Of a stretch of 64,000 bases of DNA, positions 29,101-44,900 are shown piece by piece. The translations under genes were made by a program, and so were the position numbers. The stretch comes from Schistosoma haematobium (lineage: Eukaryota; Platyhelminthes; Trematoda; Strigeidida; Schistosomatidae), in assembly GCF_000699445.3 (NCBI RefSeq), contig NC_067200.1, positions 10,705,450 through 10,769,449 on the forward strand, written 5' to 3'. A model generated the notes under the pieces. It searched no databases and was not told the DNA's origin. It saw only the letters and a program-made list of their open reading frames with translations. Numbering within the stretch: the first letter of the stretch is position 1; each line of letters begins with the position of its first letter.

Positions 29101-31711
29101 TTGTAATCGTAATCTTTCATTTTATAGTATGATGCAGTCCAGTATGTCTATAGGTAGACCAAGTCCATTTGAAATATAGACATTGTAGACGTTGATTGCT
29201 ACTTTTGAATTAAAGAGCTGAGAGTAGAAAGGAGCTAGCGAATACTGGACCGATCAACAGTGGTAGTCGGGCATGCAACTGATCATGTCACAGATGCTGA
29301 GCTATAGAGTGAATAATAGATGTGAACCCATGAAAATCAAAATTAGGATTCCAACTAGTGACTTCTTGGGAAATGAAATTAGCTAGCTGTTTCAAGAACT
29401 AACAATGATATTTTGTACAACAAATACAACTAGATGACAACAACTTACATCTTCATGTGTCAACTGATTGTTACTACTGCAGGGTGTAGCAGTAGAGTTA
29501 TACCTAGGGGTTGGTATATGATTAGTATTATTATGAGTAGTACGGTTGTTATTATTATGACTGAATGGCAATTTTTTCTCATCATCAACATGTGATGTCG
29601 ATGTAACATCCGCACTTATATTCTCAGTAATTGTAGACGTAGAATTGATAGATGTATTGTTCTTTATGGATTCAATTAGATGACATTCAATGCTAGAAGG
29701 ACTGAGATTAGTATTTCCAGAACTATTGTTATAAATATTACTATTTTCTTTGATAGTAGTATTAGTTGTAGATTCGGTAACAGATGTCATTGTAGTAGAT
29801 CGTGGTCCAGGTATATGCACACGTACAGTTATATTTGACGGGAGAACAGTTGGACAAAGTTGTTGATAACGTAATAATGGGACTAGAATAAATGCTTCCG
29901 TATCATTATTCATTTCTTTAGTATCCAGTTGTTCAATGTCATGAATGCTGAAATTATGATGGTTTAACTGATGATTGCTACTAATATCATTAGTCTGTTT
30001 AAATAAAGATTGAAAAAAAAACATATAAAAACATCAAAATACGATCTGGGAGATTAGAGCTAGATAGAATTATTAGTAACATGTAAAAATAATTAATAAG
30101 GTAGTGGTTGGATAGATGTTTTGTGCTAATATTTAACTGTCGTATACTCTGGTATGAGTCAATAGTCAATAAACTCGATGGATTAATATCATGATAGTTT
30201 GATTATTGTTTACACCTTACAAAATTTATTTCTGATGAGAATGGCGAGTTTTCATGAGGCCAAAACAGTGGTGCATCCCACTACTGGTCAAGATTTGGCA
30301 ATATTTTGTAAGGAGAAAAGTGCTATTTCTAAGGCAAGAAAGATCAAGATATTTCTGAATACCTGTACATGTATTCTTAATTCTGTTTTGGGCGATAAAG
30401 TTCCCTACTGATTCTCGGTCTTCTCACTCCAGTAGTTGGTATGAACTAGTATGTAAGAAGCTTGAACGTCGAAATGAAAATCGGAAACTGCACAACATAA
30501 CAACTTCAACCAACCTCGTCGGTACAAGCGAGCGTCGGCTGGACGTTAGGGGCGTAGGTCAGAGGAGTATTTGGTCAAGTCTAGAACACTGGGCTATAGC
30601 AGAAATAGTGAATCTAGAATAGAAACATTGGTGAGGCTATAATTTATGCACGAACTAATAAGATTTAGAATAGCATTTATTGGATTTTGGCGCGAAATAC
30701 ATTCATACATATCGTTCACTAGCAATTTCGTCATTATGTCTGATGTAAGTTCTTGATGAAAACCTTAAACCTAATACCTGACACTTACTACTAACTACAT
30801 TTCATCCTAATTCTTCACAATAATCCGTAGCCCTCTTTTGACCCCAGTAGGTGAATTTTCCCAAGGTCACTTAAGCATTGACCAAAAGGTTGTCCATAGA
30901 TGTAAATCCTCCGAAAAATTTATAATTAGAATTTTGATTGGTGACTTTAACGCGTGATATCGACCAACGATCTAAAGCGTTAAAAATTACTTTAGGCTTT
31001 CTTTCAGATTACTTCTACGCCAACATACGTAATATATATTACTTACAAACCTAGTCAAAGAAGATTTACTATCTCCCATTTTAACCGATCTACCATTTTA
31101 TTTTTTACCATGTCTAACATCAAACCTATTGAAACTTAAAAAATGCTTTAAATATTTACGATATAACTAAACATATTACATATATACACCAATAAAAGTG
31201 GACTTACACAATTCTGATGTGTATTCATACACTGTAATAACATTTGAATTAAAGGACCAGGAAGATTATCTCTATGTCTTAAATGTATTGCAATATCATG
31301 TACACTAGCGAATAAATTTAAAACACTCCAATTAACAATAGGACGTCTTGATAAACCATTACGTTTGATTGATAATTTTGGTGGAATCATTACGTATGGA
31401 CGTAGAATAGTTGTTTGTTCATTGAGATTAGATGTAGTGGTAGTATCTAATGGGATTGATTCACCACCTGATACGATTATAGACGTAGACGATGAGGCTA
31501 ATGAAGTGTTCAATTTTCCAATTAATCGATTAAATTTAACCTCATTTTCTATTTTACATTTTAATTTGCCAATAATTTGTATTGGTCCAGTAGTAACATG
31601 AACACCAGTACGTTTAGCATAGGAGACCCAAAAGATGATTTCTAATTGGGGCATGTTAATACTAAATTCTAATGATCTAAAGTAGCAAAAGTGAAGTAGG
31701 AAAATGCAATG

Positions 31712-31802
<91 letters not shown>

Positions 31803-34800
31803 GGACATATAACACGGAGGGTCCACCTAGGGGAGTTGGGAAACCCTCATTCCAAACCAATGATGTACATGGGCTCCAGGATCCTGAGGGAACAAATGGC
31901 GTATGAACCTATTGTTGGTCACCAGCTACCACGGGACTGCATCTCCTAACGTTACTCAAGTGCCTTGTGGGTCAAACCTCTATGACAAAGGCTCAAGGAG
32001 TGGACCCCTAGGAAAATCACCTGCTTCAGTTCGGGGACCCGGGCAGTATTCCAACCCTCACACAAATCAATGATCATTAATACTGGACCCGATGTTAGTG
32101 TGTGTAGCATAAGTGTTTGGTGCTACCTTGTACCAATGTTTATGTGTTCAAATAAATAAAATATAACACAAACGTAAATTCACCCACACAGTATTAAGTA
32201 GGACTTACTGAAGTAGACGTCCAAAATGTGGCTTTCTTGGTGGCTTATATTGATATAAAGAACCACGACGAATAGGACGAGGAATTTGTGACAGACAATT
32301 CTAAAATCAATCAATCAATCGATGAATAGATTAGGCAAAAAGCACAAAGTACAAAGAAACAGTGGAATAAAGTGTTGAAAGGCCGCCAGAGAACTCTATG
32401 GAATATATTTTTAATAGGCAGCAAAACATATGAAAACTATTTCTTCAATCAAGAATGAAATAGGTGTAGACTAGCTGGTCCCAGTTCGCTTGACTAATCA
32501 ACGGTTAGAGATTTTGAAAGATCAATTGCAATAACGCAGGTGTATTCACTTTTTATCTCCGATTGGATCCCAAGTTTTTAAATTCGTCATAAATTGACTT
32601 TAATGAGGTGGAGTCAAGTGACTAGCACACATTACAATCTTCAAGAAATGTGAATATCCACATACCGCTGAACGTCACAAACAGTTACTAAATAGTATCG
32701 AAACCTGATGAAGCTTGAATATGACAACACAGCAGTACCATGCCAACAAGAAAGATCCAGTTAAGTACACATGGATGCAACTGAATAATTATCAGTATAG
32801 GGTTTTGTGGAACTCATAGAATTTTCATAGATTCTAAATCACCGACTGATCACACCGTAAACGTTGAACCTCTAGACTACTGAGCCAGTATACAATGGTG
32901 TCAATTTCTAAATTCAACCAACTTACAACCATCCTCCATTGCCTAGGGTGGATAACTGAACCGTCCCTGTGATACCGTAATTCCTGAATTAGATTCTCTG
33001 TGTCAGGGTCGTAGTTGAACACTGCTGGCTAAGATTGATACTAGGATGAAACGGTAGTCCAGTGCTTGTAGATTTTCAATGGTAGTCTAAGATTTGTTTT
33101 TGATTTAAAAACTATGAAAATACGATAATCTCCACAAATTTCTATATTGATCATGATCATTTCTCATTGTTAATTGGTTGGTTTAGCAATTTTCATGAAC
33201 TGATAACATATTCAGATTAGGCCGCTCTTAGCTTTTTCCAACTTACTCTTCACTAACTAGTAAACATCGTATATGGAGGTAGAGAATGATTAGGCATACG
33301 TAATTCATTAACTTTTAAATAGATAGTCAATAAGGCTGTAAATACACAAAAAAGTTATATTAAGTATACTTGAAATTTCATTTGAGAACAATAACAAATG
33401 TACTAAAAAAGAAAGCTAATAGTACAAATTGTTACTATATATGCACGTTTGCGTTTACATTGTTTAATGTTAAATGTTTATTGTCAAATAAATATGAGGA
33501 AAATAGTTTTGTGTTTATTAAGCCATACAATAAATAGGTTTATGTAAAGCATAGGTTAATTCACTTCCGCTTTTGTTTTAATTACATAACAACAGTAAAA
33601 CATTAATTTTTGAAAATAATTTATATTTTACCGAGCGTATAGTGTTGTATGTATTCAGTAGTATACTTAGTTAACTATACACTAATCTTAGGTTCTAAAA
33701 TATATTATTTAAAAAGAAATAAGTAAACAAGAATATAGAAATGATAAAAATACGAAGAACGAAAAATTACCCGTAGTTTATCAGCAAATTTCAATACACT
33801 TGTATAGAATGAACACCAAGGTCTTTGATCCATAGTAGATGATCCAGTTGGAGGCGGTTTTACGGTGAAGTTAATATCCATAGCTAAACGATTCGCCCGA
33901 AAGTATTTGAAGGAATCGTGCTACAAAATATAATCATAATGGGTAGACTTAAGAAAATGTTATTCATTCTTTTCACAAAATTAGTATATGGAACAGTGTG
34001 GAGTGTTGAATTATGTGGTCGATATCATGGATTGATCGTAGTTAGGCAACTAATGAACACAAGAACGCACTAAATAGCTATTTCGTCCTAGCATAGGAAT
34101 ATTCAGCGTTGAGCACTCACAATTCAACTGGGTATTTAATCTAAGACCTTCAGGTCACGTAGATCAATTAGTTGTTACCCGATGGTTTGCATATGTAACT
34201 CCAATCAACCGATGATGTAATAGTTTCTTCGCATTATAAACAGTAACGCCAACTAACCGAAAATTTATTCATCTTTTAGTTAGTTAAAACGAATAGAAAC
34301 AAAGTGAAATCATGTTAAAACTGAAGAGGGAAACTCGGAATGAGCAGGTCAGGATTACCGCGACAGATTTTCAGCCATATCGTATAAAATCCTCAGCCAC
34401 AAATTTACTGTTATATAAAGTAGTTCGTACATCCTGAAATGATTCAATCCAACAGTAAATTATTTCAAGGATTGTTTCAATAATATCAATTTTCATAGTA
34501 ACCTATATCTGTTATCATTTGTAACTGGAAGCAATGACTAGACCGATACGTGATACATGCTCCAAAGAGATTAGGGTTAGAAACGTTTTATAACTACAAA
34601 GATGAGTACTTATGCACTTATTCCTTTGATTTTAAGTTGGAGTCCGAGAGTAAAAATCAACTCTGGGATGCAATTACATCCAGCTGACAAGTACCGAATA
34701 GGATGAAACATGCATCTTAGATTCCACTGCTAGCCACTACTCATCTATGTTTAAAATGCTTGTGGCTTAATGGTGATATCGAGGCAATCCGCACAGCATG

Positions 34801-37800
34801 CACATATGCCAATAACAGACTGATCACTTGTAGTCTTGAACATTAATGGGAAGATCTGAAGAACAAAAGCATGTGAATTTTTTATTAGCTTTGCAGCTTT
34901 ACTAATTTGTGGTCTTGAATTTCTCGTCTTCGTTTGTTGATCAGTTTAGAGTCTTAAGTGAATATCAGTAGGTTATATTTGGTTCTTAATAATGTACAAG
35001 GTATTTTTTTACCGTTTTTTTCATTGGGGTTTCGTTTTCTGAACCGAATGGTTTAAACGTGGAGCTTTTACTGTTCTTCGGAACAACATCATTAAAACAA
35101 GCTTCAGGCAGAAGTGAGATATTCGGATTTCTTCACATATGACTCACAGCTTGTCCTGTCGACCTCGATCTTGATTGGTTAGTGTTGACCTCTAATCTGT
35201 CATTATCTGCATCTTTATCATGATTGCAAATCCCTTTGATTTGATTCGTAGTCCTATATTCGTACATGATTTTTCTGCTTGGTTGACATATTGGATCGAT
35301 TCCTCTGTTTTTGTTGATTGCTGATTTATCTGAGTGCCAAGCTTCTAAAAATCATCTAATGTTCCCATCATTCCATTTATTCAAAATCTTTCTAATTGTA
35401 CGCGTGTTCGTAATATTCCACGTGGACTGATATAAGCAAAGACAAATAATGAAGTTTGGTACCTAGATGATGTTCATGAAAAGGTGAATAGAGCACCCAC
35501 GTTGTTCGATTTAGTGCTTCTCTCAGTTGGAACAATGAAAGCTCTACGATTAAACTGTCCAACTCAGGGAACAAAATTTCACATGTGCTACAAATCCTTT
35601 CCACTTTTTCTGTTCGTCACTATGTTTTGAAATTCGCGCAGTTATACAGCAAGCGCTATTTTAAATCTAATTGGTCTATTATCGAGTGACTGACATGCCT
35701 GATACACTACGTATAAGTAAATACTCATCCTATAATAGATATTTCTTTCTTTTGTATCTCGATATTGATAATTTTCGTTCTGAACAATACAGTACACATC
35801 TCTACTACTCTATTGAATGGTTGAATTAATAAGTATGAGTGTAATCACGTGATTAAGCTAACGGCAACAAAATAGCAAATGTCTCCAAAGATTTATATCG
35901 ACTTTATATCGCCAATTATTGTTATCTGGATTTTAGAAACAAAAAAAGTTAATAAACAAACCTGAGTTTGTTCCCTTGTTGTTAGACAGTCCGTACAACA
36001 ATATTTCACTGAGTGGTGATCATTTGGATCACGTAATGATAGCCAGTCTAATTTCACTCTGTATAAAGGTAGTATAAATGATAAATCTAAGTTAAGAAAT
36101 AACTGCAAACAATTAATTTACATACCAATTAAAAAATTAAGTTTCAATTTTTATTCACTAAAAGGATCAAGAAACTACGAAATCTAAGTGAAGTAGGATT
36201 TCCTATCAGTAAGGCAGTCAATCGAGAACCTGTCACATAAAGTGCATTAGATCAAGTTATCACAACAAATTGGCACATTGTGACGAAAATATGACGGAGG
36301 CCTATGGTTTGGATGCGATTGAGAGTAGATTCATCCTGCGATATTTGTTACAAAAACGACGTGAATCCCTTTTAAGGATAGAGACAATCATCGACTCATT
36401 CCACGAATTCGGAACACTCTCTAATTGCCAGACCTTTGTAAACAACTCAATCAGTTCCGTAACCAGAAAGTCGCCACTATCTTTAAGAAAAGCCGGATGT
36501 AAGTCATATGGGACTGGTGATTTGTGGAGCTTCAGGAGTTGGAGTTCCTTGAGGACTTCTGCTTCGTAAGGTGGATCAGTCGTCAAGGGTCATGGAGGGT
36601 GAGACAATCTGATCGATTTCGCCGGGGTAGCAGACAAGTTGAACTAGTAAGGTACATTAATACCATAAAAATGTACATTTTTCCATACTTAGTATCCTAG
36701 ATTAATGATTTACATTATTTACAATATGTTAGCGAATCGGTTGATGAAATAGTGGATGTTTCGTGTATATACACATTTATTTAGAATGAATTTAATTTTT
36801 GTAATATCTATAATTCATTCATATGTGCGTATATATTATTGATACGTTGGAATAAGAAGGAGTTTAAGCGTTTTCTGAATTGATGTAACATTTTATGACA
36901 TAAGTTCTATTCGTAATACAACATTTTGATAACCGCTTTATTCTCAATGTTACATTTTGATCAGGACAACAATGGTTATATGTTCTTCTGTGTAATACTA
37001 CTTCAGATCAATATATTTTGTATTAGCTAAGTGTAAATTTCATTGAGTATGAAAGATGTGATCCTCTCGTTAAATGTGACAATTGTACTCTATGCACAAT
37101 TTCTGTATGAACTTGCAAATGTGTATATTTTCATTGATGTGATGTTTATTGAAATGATCATCATCATCATCATCATGTGTGTGTGTGTATGTGTAAAATC
37201 AGTATATAAATGAATGTATTTAATTCAACAGCGATGTGGGTTTGTACGACTTGTTTTGAAAGAATCAATAAAACTTCCATTTATACCAGTCCTTTACTTT
37301 TACTATTCATTGCAAGAATTACATTGATTCCAGTTTTCAAGTATAAGCAATGGGATTGCAAATATAACAGAACCATCAAACATACATAACAGAGGTGACA
37401 TCAGACTATAATGAGATAAGTATATTGAACAAAATACCAGATTAGAACAAATAAACACAGACTTACGTCATTTCTAAATGTGGTATATGAAATAATCGAC
37501 ATATTCCATCATATTTTGATGCAGTTTGATAGACCAAATCTAAATCACCATCAATTCTTATAACTCCTATGAAATACCATTGGATGTATAAACAAATTTG
37601 TAAAAATCAAAGGAAAAACATTATCTAATGTATAACTTTATAGTTGTAAAGAACCAACGATTTTAGATAAAAAAAAAGATAACGGTCGCGTTTTGAACAC
37701 GTTATTGAATAATACAAAAGTATGGTTTAAAAAAGGTGATCAAATATTTTGTGCTGATTAGTTCAATAACAGAACAAGTTGTTTTTCCGACAATTTCGGC

Positions 37801-38047
37801 ATAACTAATCTATACCATCGATATTGAGCTATCTTAAGAGCCCTTGAGATCAGCCAATCAGAATGTAGCTTTTGTAAGGGAATGATGCATTACGAAAAGA
37901 TGGTGACATTGCAAAGAATATAACTTTGACATAATATTTTAACTTTATTGTCCTAAGCCTAACACTCATACCTATAATAATTCTGTCCTTGATACTCTTA
38001 AAATACTTATTTTTGGACTGTCTGGTTTTCTGAACATCACACACCAT

Positions 38048-38132
<85 letters not shown>

Positions 38133-38795
38133 TGCTTTAGTTGACAGCATTCTGCAATTGATCTACGATCGTTATCACCAAACAAATTAGCAAAAATATG
38201 AAATCCCATAAAGAGATGGTATTTGGTAGCAGGTTATCTGTTATTGTGTTTTAAAAAGTGTACATAAATTCAACTATTGTTATCTCCATTCCGATTAGTC
38301 GACTCCAAGGGCATTTTAAGACCATCATGATCGTCTAGTTAGTTCTATCGAAATTTTTTAAGTTATCGACCACTGAAGTAAAATACTGATTACTACTTCA
38401 GTCACTATTCGGTTCTCAATCATTTATGATGAATAAAAAACATAAATAATTTTAAAATAGAATACATATTTAAATAATACACAATTAAACATTATACCAT
38501 TTTCCCAATGCACAACAGTACGATTCCATTGCCATGTGAAAAATTCCGTTGTATTATATGGACTTAAACTTGTTGAATATGACCAATGCATTGTATCAAC
38601 AGCAAATAACAAATGACCATGAAATAGTAAACGTATTTTATCCCACCAACCTAATGGTGGATAAGATTTGTCTTTTGTTAATGGTTTAATATCATCTAAA
38701 CGTTGATTAAACCATGATACAGTTGGTTCCCAATTAGCACCATAACATATATGAAAAGATTTTACATCTGTTAGGAAAGATAGGAAAATGTTAAA

Positions 38796-38849
<54 letters not shown>

Positions 38850-41661
38850 CACAATAAATCACGAGCTAATCTGAGATAGACAACCAATGAAAACCCAGAA
38901 GTACAGAACAGCTATTTTGGCCTTAGTATGGGACCACTCAGCAGTTCACACTCATGACCTTCATCCGGAAATCGAACCCGAGACCTTCAGTCTTACTCGC
39001 AAACGCTTAACCTCTAGGTTATGAAACTGGAGCGCAACCGTGTTAATGTTCAACTTTAATGGATTCAGGATACTGCTCAACCATTTTCGATTGTCATGGA
39101 TGTGCACTATGACCAGTCGCATATCAGGAAGAAATGGCTGTCCAATGCTTCTTTCTAAGTTTCCAACGGTAGTTTAGATAAGATTAATTCATAATTTAAA
39201 TACTGTGAAAATTATATGATCTCTACAAAACCCTATACTAATATAAATGTACATATTGAAGCATTGCAGCTCAGGTGTTATTAAGTTATCCCAAGTAAAT
39301 ACAATTTATTTTTCAGTTACTCACTGCCATTCTAAGTATATCAAAAACTATACATTCGATGAAGAACGAGCGTTGGGAAATAAAGTTTTTACTGTGGAAG
39401 ATTGATATATATAACCCATAAAATATCAATCTATTTCTTAGCCGATGAAATGCACTTGTCCTTCATGTCACTTCAGATTGCTATAAACTGACCTTTTGAC
39501 TTGGCTACTTCTGATCGGCTTACCGTGTCAGTTTCACATAAGGTCAAATTCAAAACTTTCGAGAATCATGAAAATCACATGACTTATTAAATAATGGAGT
39601 TGTGGACTTATAACTGATAATTCAGCTTTAACAAATACAACCATTATGAACTACGATACGCAGGTATCACAATCATTATGAGATATGAAGTAGTTGTATT
39701 GCATACCATAGTAATTATACAAAGATCGAATAATTCTGAACAAAAAACAAAAAAGGATAAAACTTTTTAATGGTCCGTTCTGGTTTTTACTGATTCAATA
39801 CTCTTCAGATAATCTAACCATTTGTAACTAACTTCCAAACATTATTTTTAATTAAAAAGAAAACAACCAATTTAATCCTTGACAAACGGTTATTTACCTG
39901 CATTTAAATCATAATAGAATTTAGTTGGTGAACTGGATCGAATTAGTGTATAATTTGGCCACGGATAACCAGGTTCAATAGGAACTTTACGCTGACCTGT
40001 AAAACAATGAAAACCAATCAAAAGAGGAAATAATTGACAAGATTTCGTTCTAGTTGACACATGATATCAGTAAGGTGTAAAACTGTAATTTTCAGGAAAC
40101 TGATCCTGCCTGTACCAGCATCTCAGAATATGGAACTAAATGACGCGAGATTGATTCCTACAGGATTGTACATAAGAAAGTTATTAGTTGAGATAGGTGG
40201 GGCATAGTCTATCCAACAAATACATGAAATAGGTCCATCACCTTAAACCAGTTTGACTTTGGTAGATTTTCTTGATTCAGAAGGTCACACATGAAAGTTT
40301 TAGTTCTTCTATGAGTAAATTTTACTGATTAGGAAGTAGGCAACAACATGTTAACATATTCAGCAGTAACTTTATGCCGGTCATTGAGTCGTGATTCAGT
40401 CATCAAGCTAGATTATCCTTGGCAGGATACTTTGATATTTGAAATCCATTGTGGTCATCATGAGGGTAGCACTTGGATAATACAAGCACGAAAAATATGA
40501 CAAGACGAAACAAGTGTAGAAACTAGTTTTTAACAAACTCCAAGGATGTTATTTGGACAAAAGAAGCATAATCAAAAATGAGTATTACGACGATGATAAT
40601 GATAATTTTGATTTACTGTGAATTTCGTAAAACAGTTTTCGATGACCGTAAGTTCATCTCACTTCATTGAACAGACAATGTAAAATAATATATCTAGACA
40701 TTTACTGTCCTGACGCTAAATGTTAGCCAAAATAGCTGTTTGCTGAAAGTAAAGAACCTGAACTATCATGACATTCGTAAGACATGTCCAAGCCACAAAA
40801 GTCGATGTTTCAAGATAGTGATACCAACTGAATCATTACTGCTGTGTCCGAACACACAGTACCAAACCTCTGCATTTCTAACATAGTATCCCCACTGAAC
40901 ATCAGTAACACCTCGAGACGACGATGATCTAACACAAAAGGCCATCTAACATCCTCAACCCGGAGAGCCCAGGTCCGGAAAGTATACAGCAAAACCGCTC
41001 TCACCTACGCGTTGTATTTCCGACATTTTACAAACACACTAACATCATAAAGGCGCCAAAGATGACGAAGATCGAAATAAGCCACTTTGACTTTTATTAT
41101 ATGTAAATTGGCCTTATCAATCAGAGTAATTTTCAATGGCGTCTATGACTAACCGACTGAATTGATTAAATTTATTTACACAAACACAAATAAAATAACG
41201 AAAGCACCACTCACCTTTACTATCAGCCAACTGTTCAGCTACAACTAATTTACCCCATAGAAAAAGATCGGTTATATTCAAACATGGTTTAGGATAATCA
41301 CGTAGATGAAAGCGCCATCGTTCAACATTCATTGTAATAATACGACACCATAAAGTAGAAAAATCTTGTTCAGTAAGATTTGGCCATGGACTTACAAACG
41401 AAGACAGAAGAGGGTCAGGGCAAGGAGAAAAATAAATTGTTTAAGTCAGAAAACGAATAGATAATTTGAATTTAAAAGAACCTAGGTATACATATCTTGC
41501 GTTCGCACACATACTACACTTCAAAGTTGGTCTAGAGAATATGAAAGAACTGAAAACGCGTACTGGTTATTAGAGAATCCCAACTATTCATCTTATCATG
41601 TTGTTGTATTGAGCCAAGACTAATGTGTTAAAGAAATAGTAAGTTTTTATGTATCATTTTA

Positions 41662-41712
<51 letters not shown>

Positions 41713-41956
41713 TCAAACTAATGATTAACCTGAAAATATCTTTTCCTCCCTTCTACTCATTATTTCCATATTCTGAAAGTTTTTTTCAGAATTTTAGGAA
41801 CAAAATTAGTAGCTTAACTTTCCAACTATTCAATATGCCGCGTGATAATTTTACGACCTAGCATTACCATTTATATTTTATTTCCACTCTTTATGCACAA
41901 ACCTATACTACCCAATGATATCCATTAACTTGTATAACTATGACTTATCGAAACGA

Positions 41957-41996
<40 letters not shown>

Positions 41997-44900
41997 CCTA
42001 CCTGTCACTATCCATAATTTTCATTTGTGCTATGACTTGTTCATCATGTGTAATACTTTCATCAGCTAATGCTTTGATTTTTAGATTATCCATAGTAAAT
42101 GTGAATAATTCATCGGAAAAAGCATAATCACGATAGAAACGATGTAAACGATTACGATAATCTTGAGCACGCTGTATTTCTATACGAGTGAAACATGCTT
42201 GACGTTCTTCATCTGTTTTGTTTTATTGAATGGAAAACATAACAATGACATCAAAATGGTTTATGAAGGTATATGAGTTTTATAGTTCATTATACGGACT
42301 GATCTTATAACTTATTTATACAGCCATTGAAAATTAGTAAGTACTTGATAGCCATTTCGTCTTATTATAGAGTTTGCCAGAAGTGTACATCCGAGAACGT
42401 ATCAGTGATTGAACATAGGAAAATCAAGGTTGCGCAAATTTTTCCACAGATCTTAACGCAGCTCTCGAACAATATCATTACACACTGCCAGTCCCTGTGG
42501 ATTTGTTCACAATGCTAAATGGAGGGAAGTTCTTTGCAAAGCTGGATCTAGCTGATGCCTATCTACAAGTGGAAGTGGATGAAGATTCAAGAGAGTTACT
42601 TACCATAAATACTCATCGTGGCCTGTTTCAGTACAATCGCCTACCATTTGGTGTTAAGACAGCTCCATCTATTTTTCAGCAACTAATGGATACCACTCTA
42701 TCGAGTATCCCAGGGGTCGCGACTCATCTCGACGACATCTTAATTGTTGCTACATCGTTAAACAGCTTGAAGAACGCACGATAGCTGTACTACGACGCGT
42801 CAGCGATAACGGATTCCGATTACATCCAGAAGAATGCCAGCTATTAAACTGATGCCGATTCCTAATCATATTTTTGAGCTATGATCATTCTTGGGATTAA
42901 TTAGCTACTACTCAGCTTTTGTTTCGTCCATGCGTGATATACGCGCCCTACTAAATCATCTTCTGAATAAGAGTACTATTTGGAACTGGACAAAAGTGTG
43001 AAGCTGCATTTTGCAAGCTGAAAACCATAATTAGCTCTGAACTATTATTGACGCACTACGACCCATCCATGCCAATTAATGTGGCTGCAGATGCTTCAGC
43101 TTTCGGACTCGGTGTTGTCATCTCACATCAGTTCCCGGACGCAACAGAGAAAGCTATTATGCACGCATCTCGCACATTAACTCCAGAGGAAAGGAAGTAC
43201 AGTCAAATAGAGAAAGAGGCTCTCGCCCTTGTGTTTGCAGTACGCCGTTTTCACAAATTCTTGTACGGTAGAAGATTTACTTTTCTCACTGATCACAAGC
43301 CTTTTCTCACAATTTTCGGATCGAAATCTGGTGTTCCAGTCCACTATGAAAACAGTTTCCAGCGATGGGCTTTGATACTTTTGGGTTATGATTTTGACAT
43401 TCAGTACCGGCGCACCCAACAGTTTGGTCAGGCAGACACCCTGTCACGACTCGTCAGCGAACACCATACAGCCGACAAAGATGCAGTTATTGCCTCCCTA
43501 ATGACAGAGGACCACGCACAATATTACCTAACATCTGCTGTTCGTGCTTTGCCAGTTCCAGCAGCTGAAATACAATCTACATCCAGGAACGACTCCATCA
43601 TTAAGAGGGCGATGAAATACGTCACCAACGCCTGGCCGTCAACTGGACTCGATAGTGACTTGAATCAGCTTTACCACCGTCGAGACTCATTATGCGTCGT
43701 GAATGAGTGCTTGATGTTTGGAGATAGAGTAGTGGTGCCAAAGACCCTAAGATCAAGAGTGCTAAAGCTGTTCCACACTGGTCATCCTGGTATAAAACTA
43801 ATGAAACCCATCGCCAAAAGCTATGCTTATTGGCCCCTCATTGACCAACACATCATGGATTTAGTAGGCAAATGCTCGCAATGTCAGCAGGCAGCGAAAT
43901 GTAATGCGAAAGTGACGCCGGTCCCGCGGCCACGGCCTGGGTATCCCTAGTTCAGAATACATGTCGATTTCGCCGGTCCAATCAATGGGACTACCTATCA
44001 AGTCATGGTTAACCCCTTTTCAAAATGGCCAGAAATTGTCCCCATTATGCCACGGAGGACTGCCAAAACGATACAACTCTTGTCGGAGATGTTCTCTCGC
44101 AACGGGCTACCGGATGTAATTGTATCAGATAACGGTTTTCAGTTCACCTCAACGCAGTTCCAAGATTTCTGCCAACGGTTATCCACCAAGCATTTCCGCT
44201 TCCCACCCTACCACTCCCAATCAAACGGCCAAGCAGAGAGATTTGTGGGTACATTTAAGAGAGCTCCAATCAAGTTGAAAGGGGAGGGGACGCCAGTGGA
44301 AACACTATAAAATTTCTTATTCGTTTACAGAAAGATACCTAGTGATGTATTACCCGAGCGGAAGTCCCTAGCAGAAATCCTCACGGGAAGAAAATTGAGG
44401 ACGGTTCACAATATGATGCTTCCGAAAACCACACCATCGCCATCACCAACCAAGTCCCAGAAGCTGCCAACATACGAGTTTAAATTTCCGGTTTTCGCTC
44501 GGGACCACAGACCAAATCATGGTACCTGGACTGAAGCACATGTGGTCGGAAAATTAGGTCATGTCGTGTACGAGGTAGAGGTAGGAAGAGACAGGTGGAC
44601 TCGACATCAGAACCAGCTACGCAAGCGGTTATCCCCAGTTTGTCCATCGACAGAAGGGAATCTCCCTCTTGACATCCAATTAGATACCTTTAGTCTACCC
44701 GCAGTCCTGACACAGGAAGAAGCAGATCGACAGGTCGATCTACGACCCAGAAGGTGGTCAATCCGAAAACAGCGACAAGCAGTTGAAATGCAAGTGGACC
44801 CCAGAAACGTACGTTATTAAAAGGGGGAGATGTTGGAGATGTTAGATCCCCAGAACTCACTTGGTAAATGCCTTAATTTTATAATTTTATTTTGGAAATT

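Noticed and set aside
33245..33345. Possible exon (LLTIYLKVNELRMPNHSLPP) between exons 17 and 18
   Set aside because: It needs a phase 2 entry that exon 17 does not give, hits a stop before any good donor, and direct joining of exon 17 to exon 18 gives FADKLR-NCLSQIPRPIRRG, which fits the family without a gap.
35392..35604. Minus-strand frame ICSTCEILFPELDSL
   Set aside because: Open for 70 codons but no family match, and adding it to the host gene would break the exon 16 to exon 17 phase and the family alignment.
37150..37200. Short tandem (ATC)n then (GT)n run considered as a regulatory element
   Set aside because: Simple microsatellite; nothing points to function.
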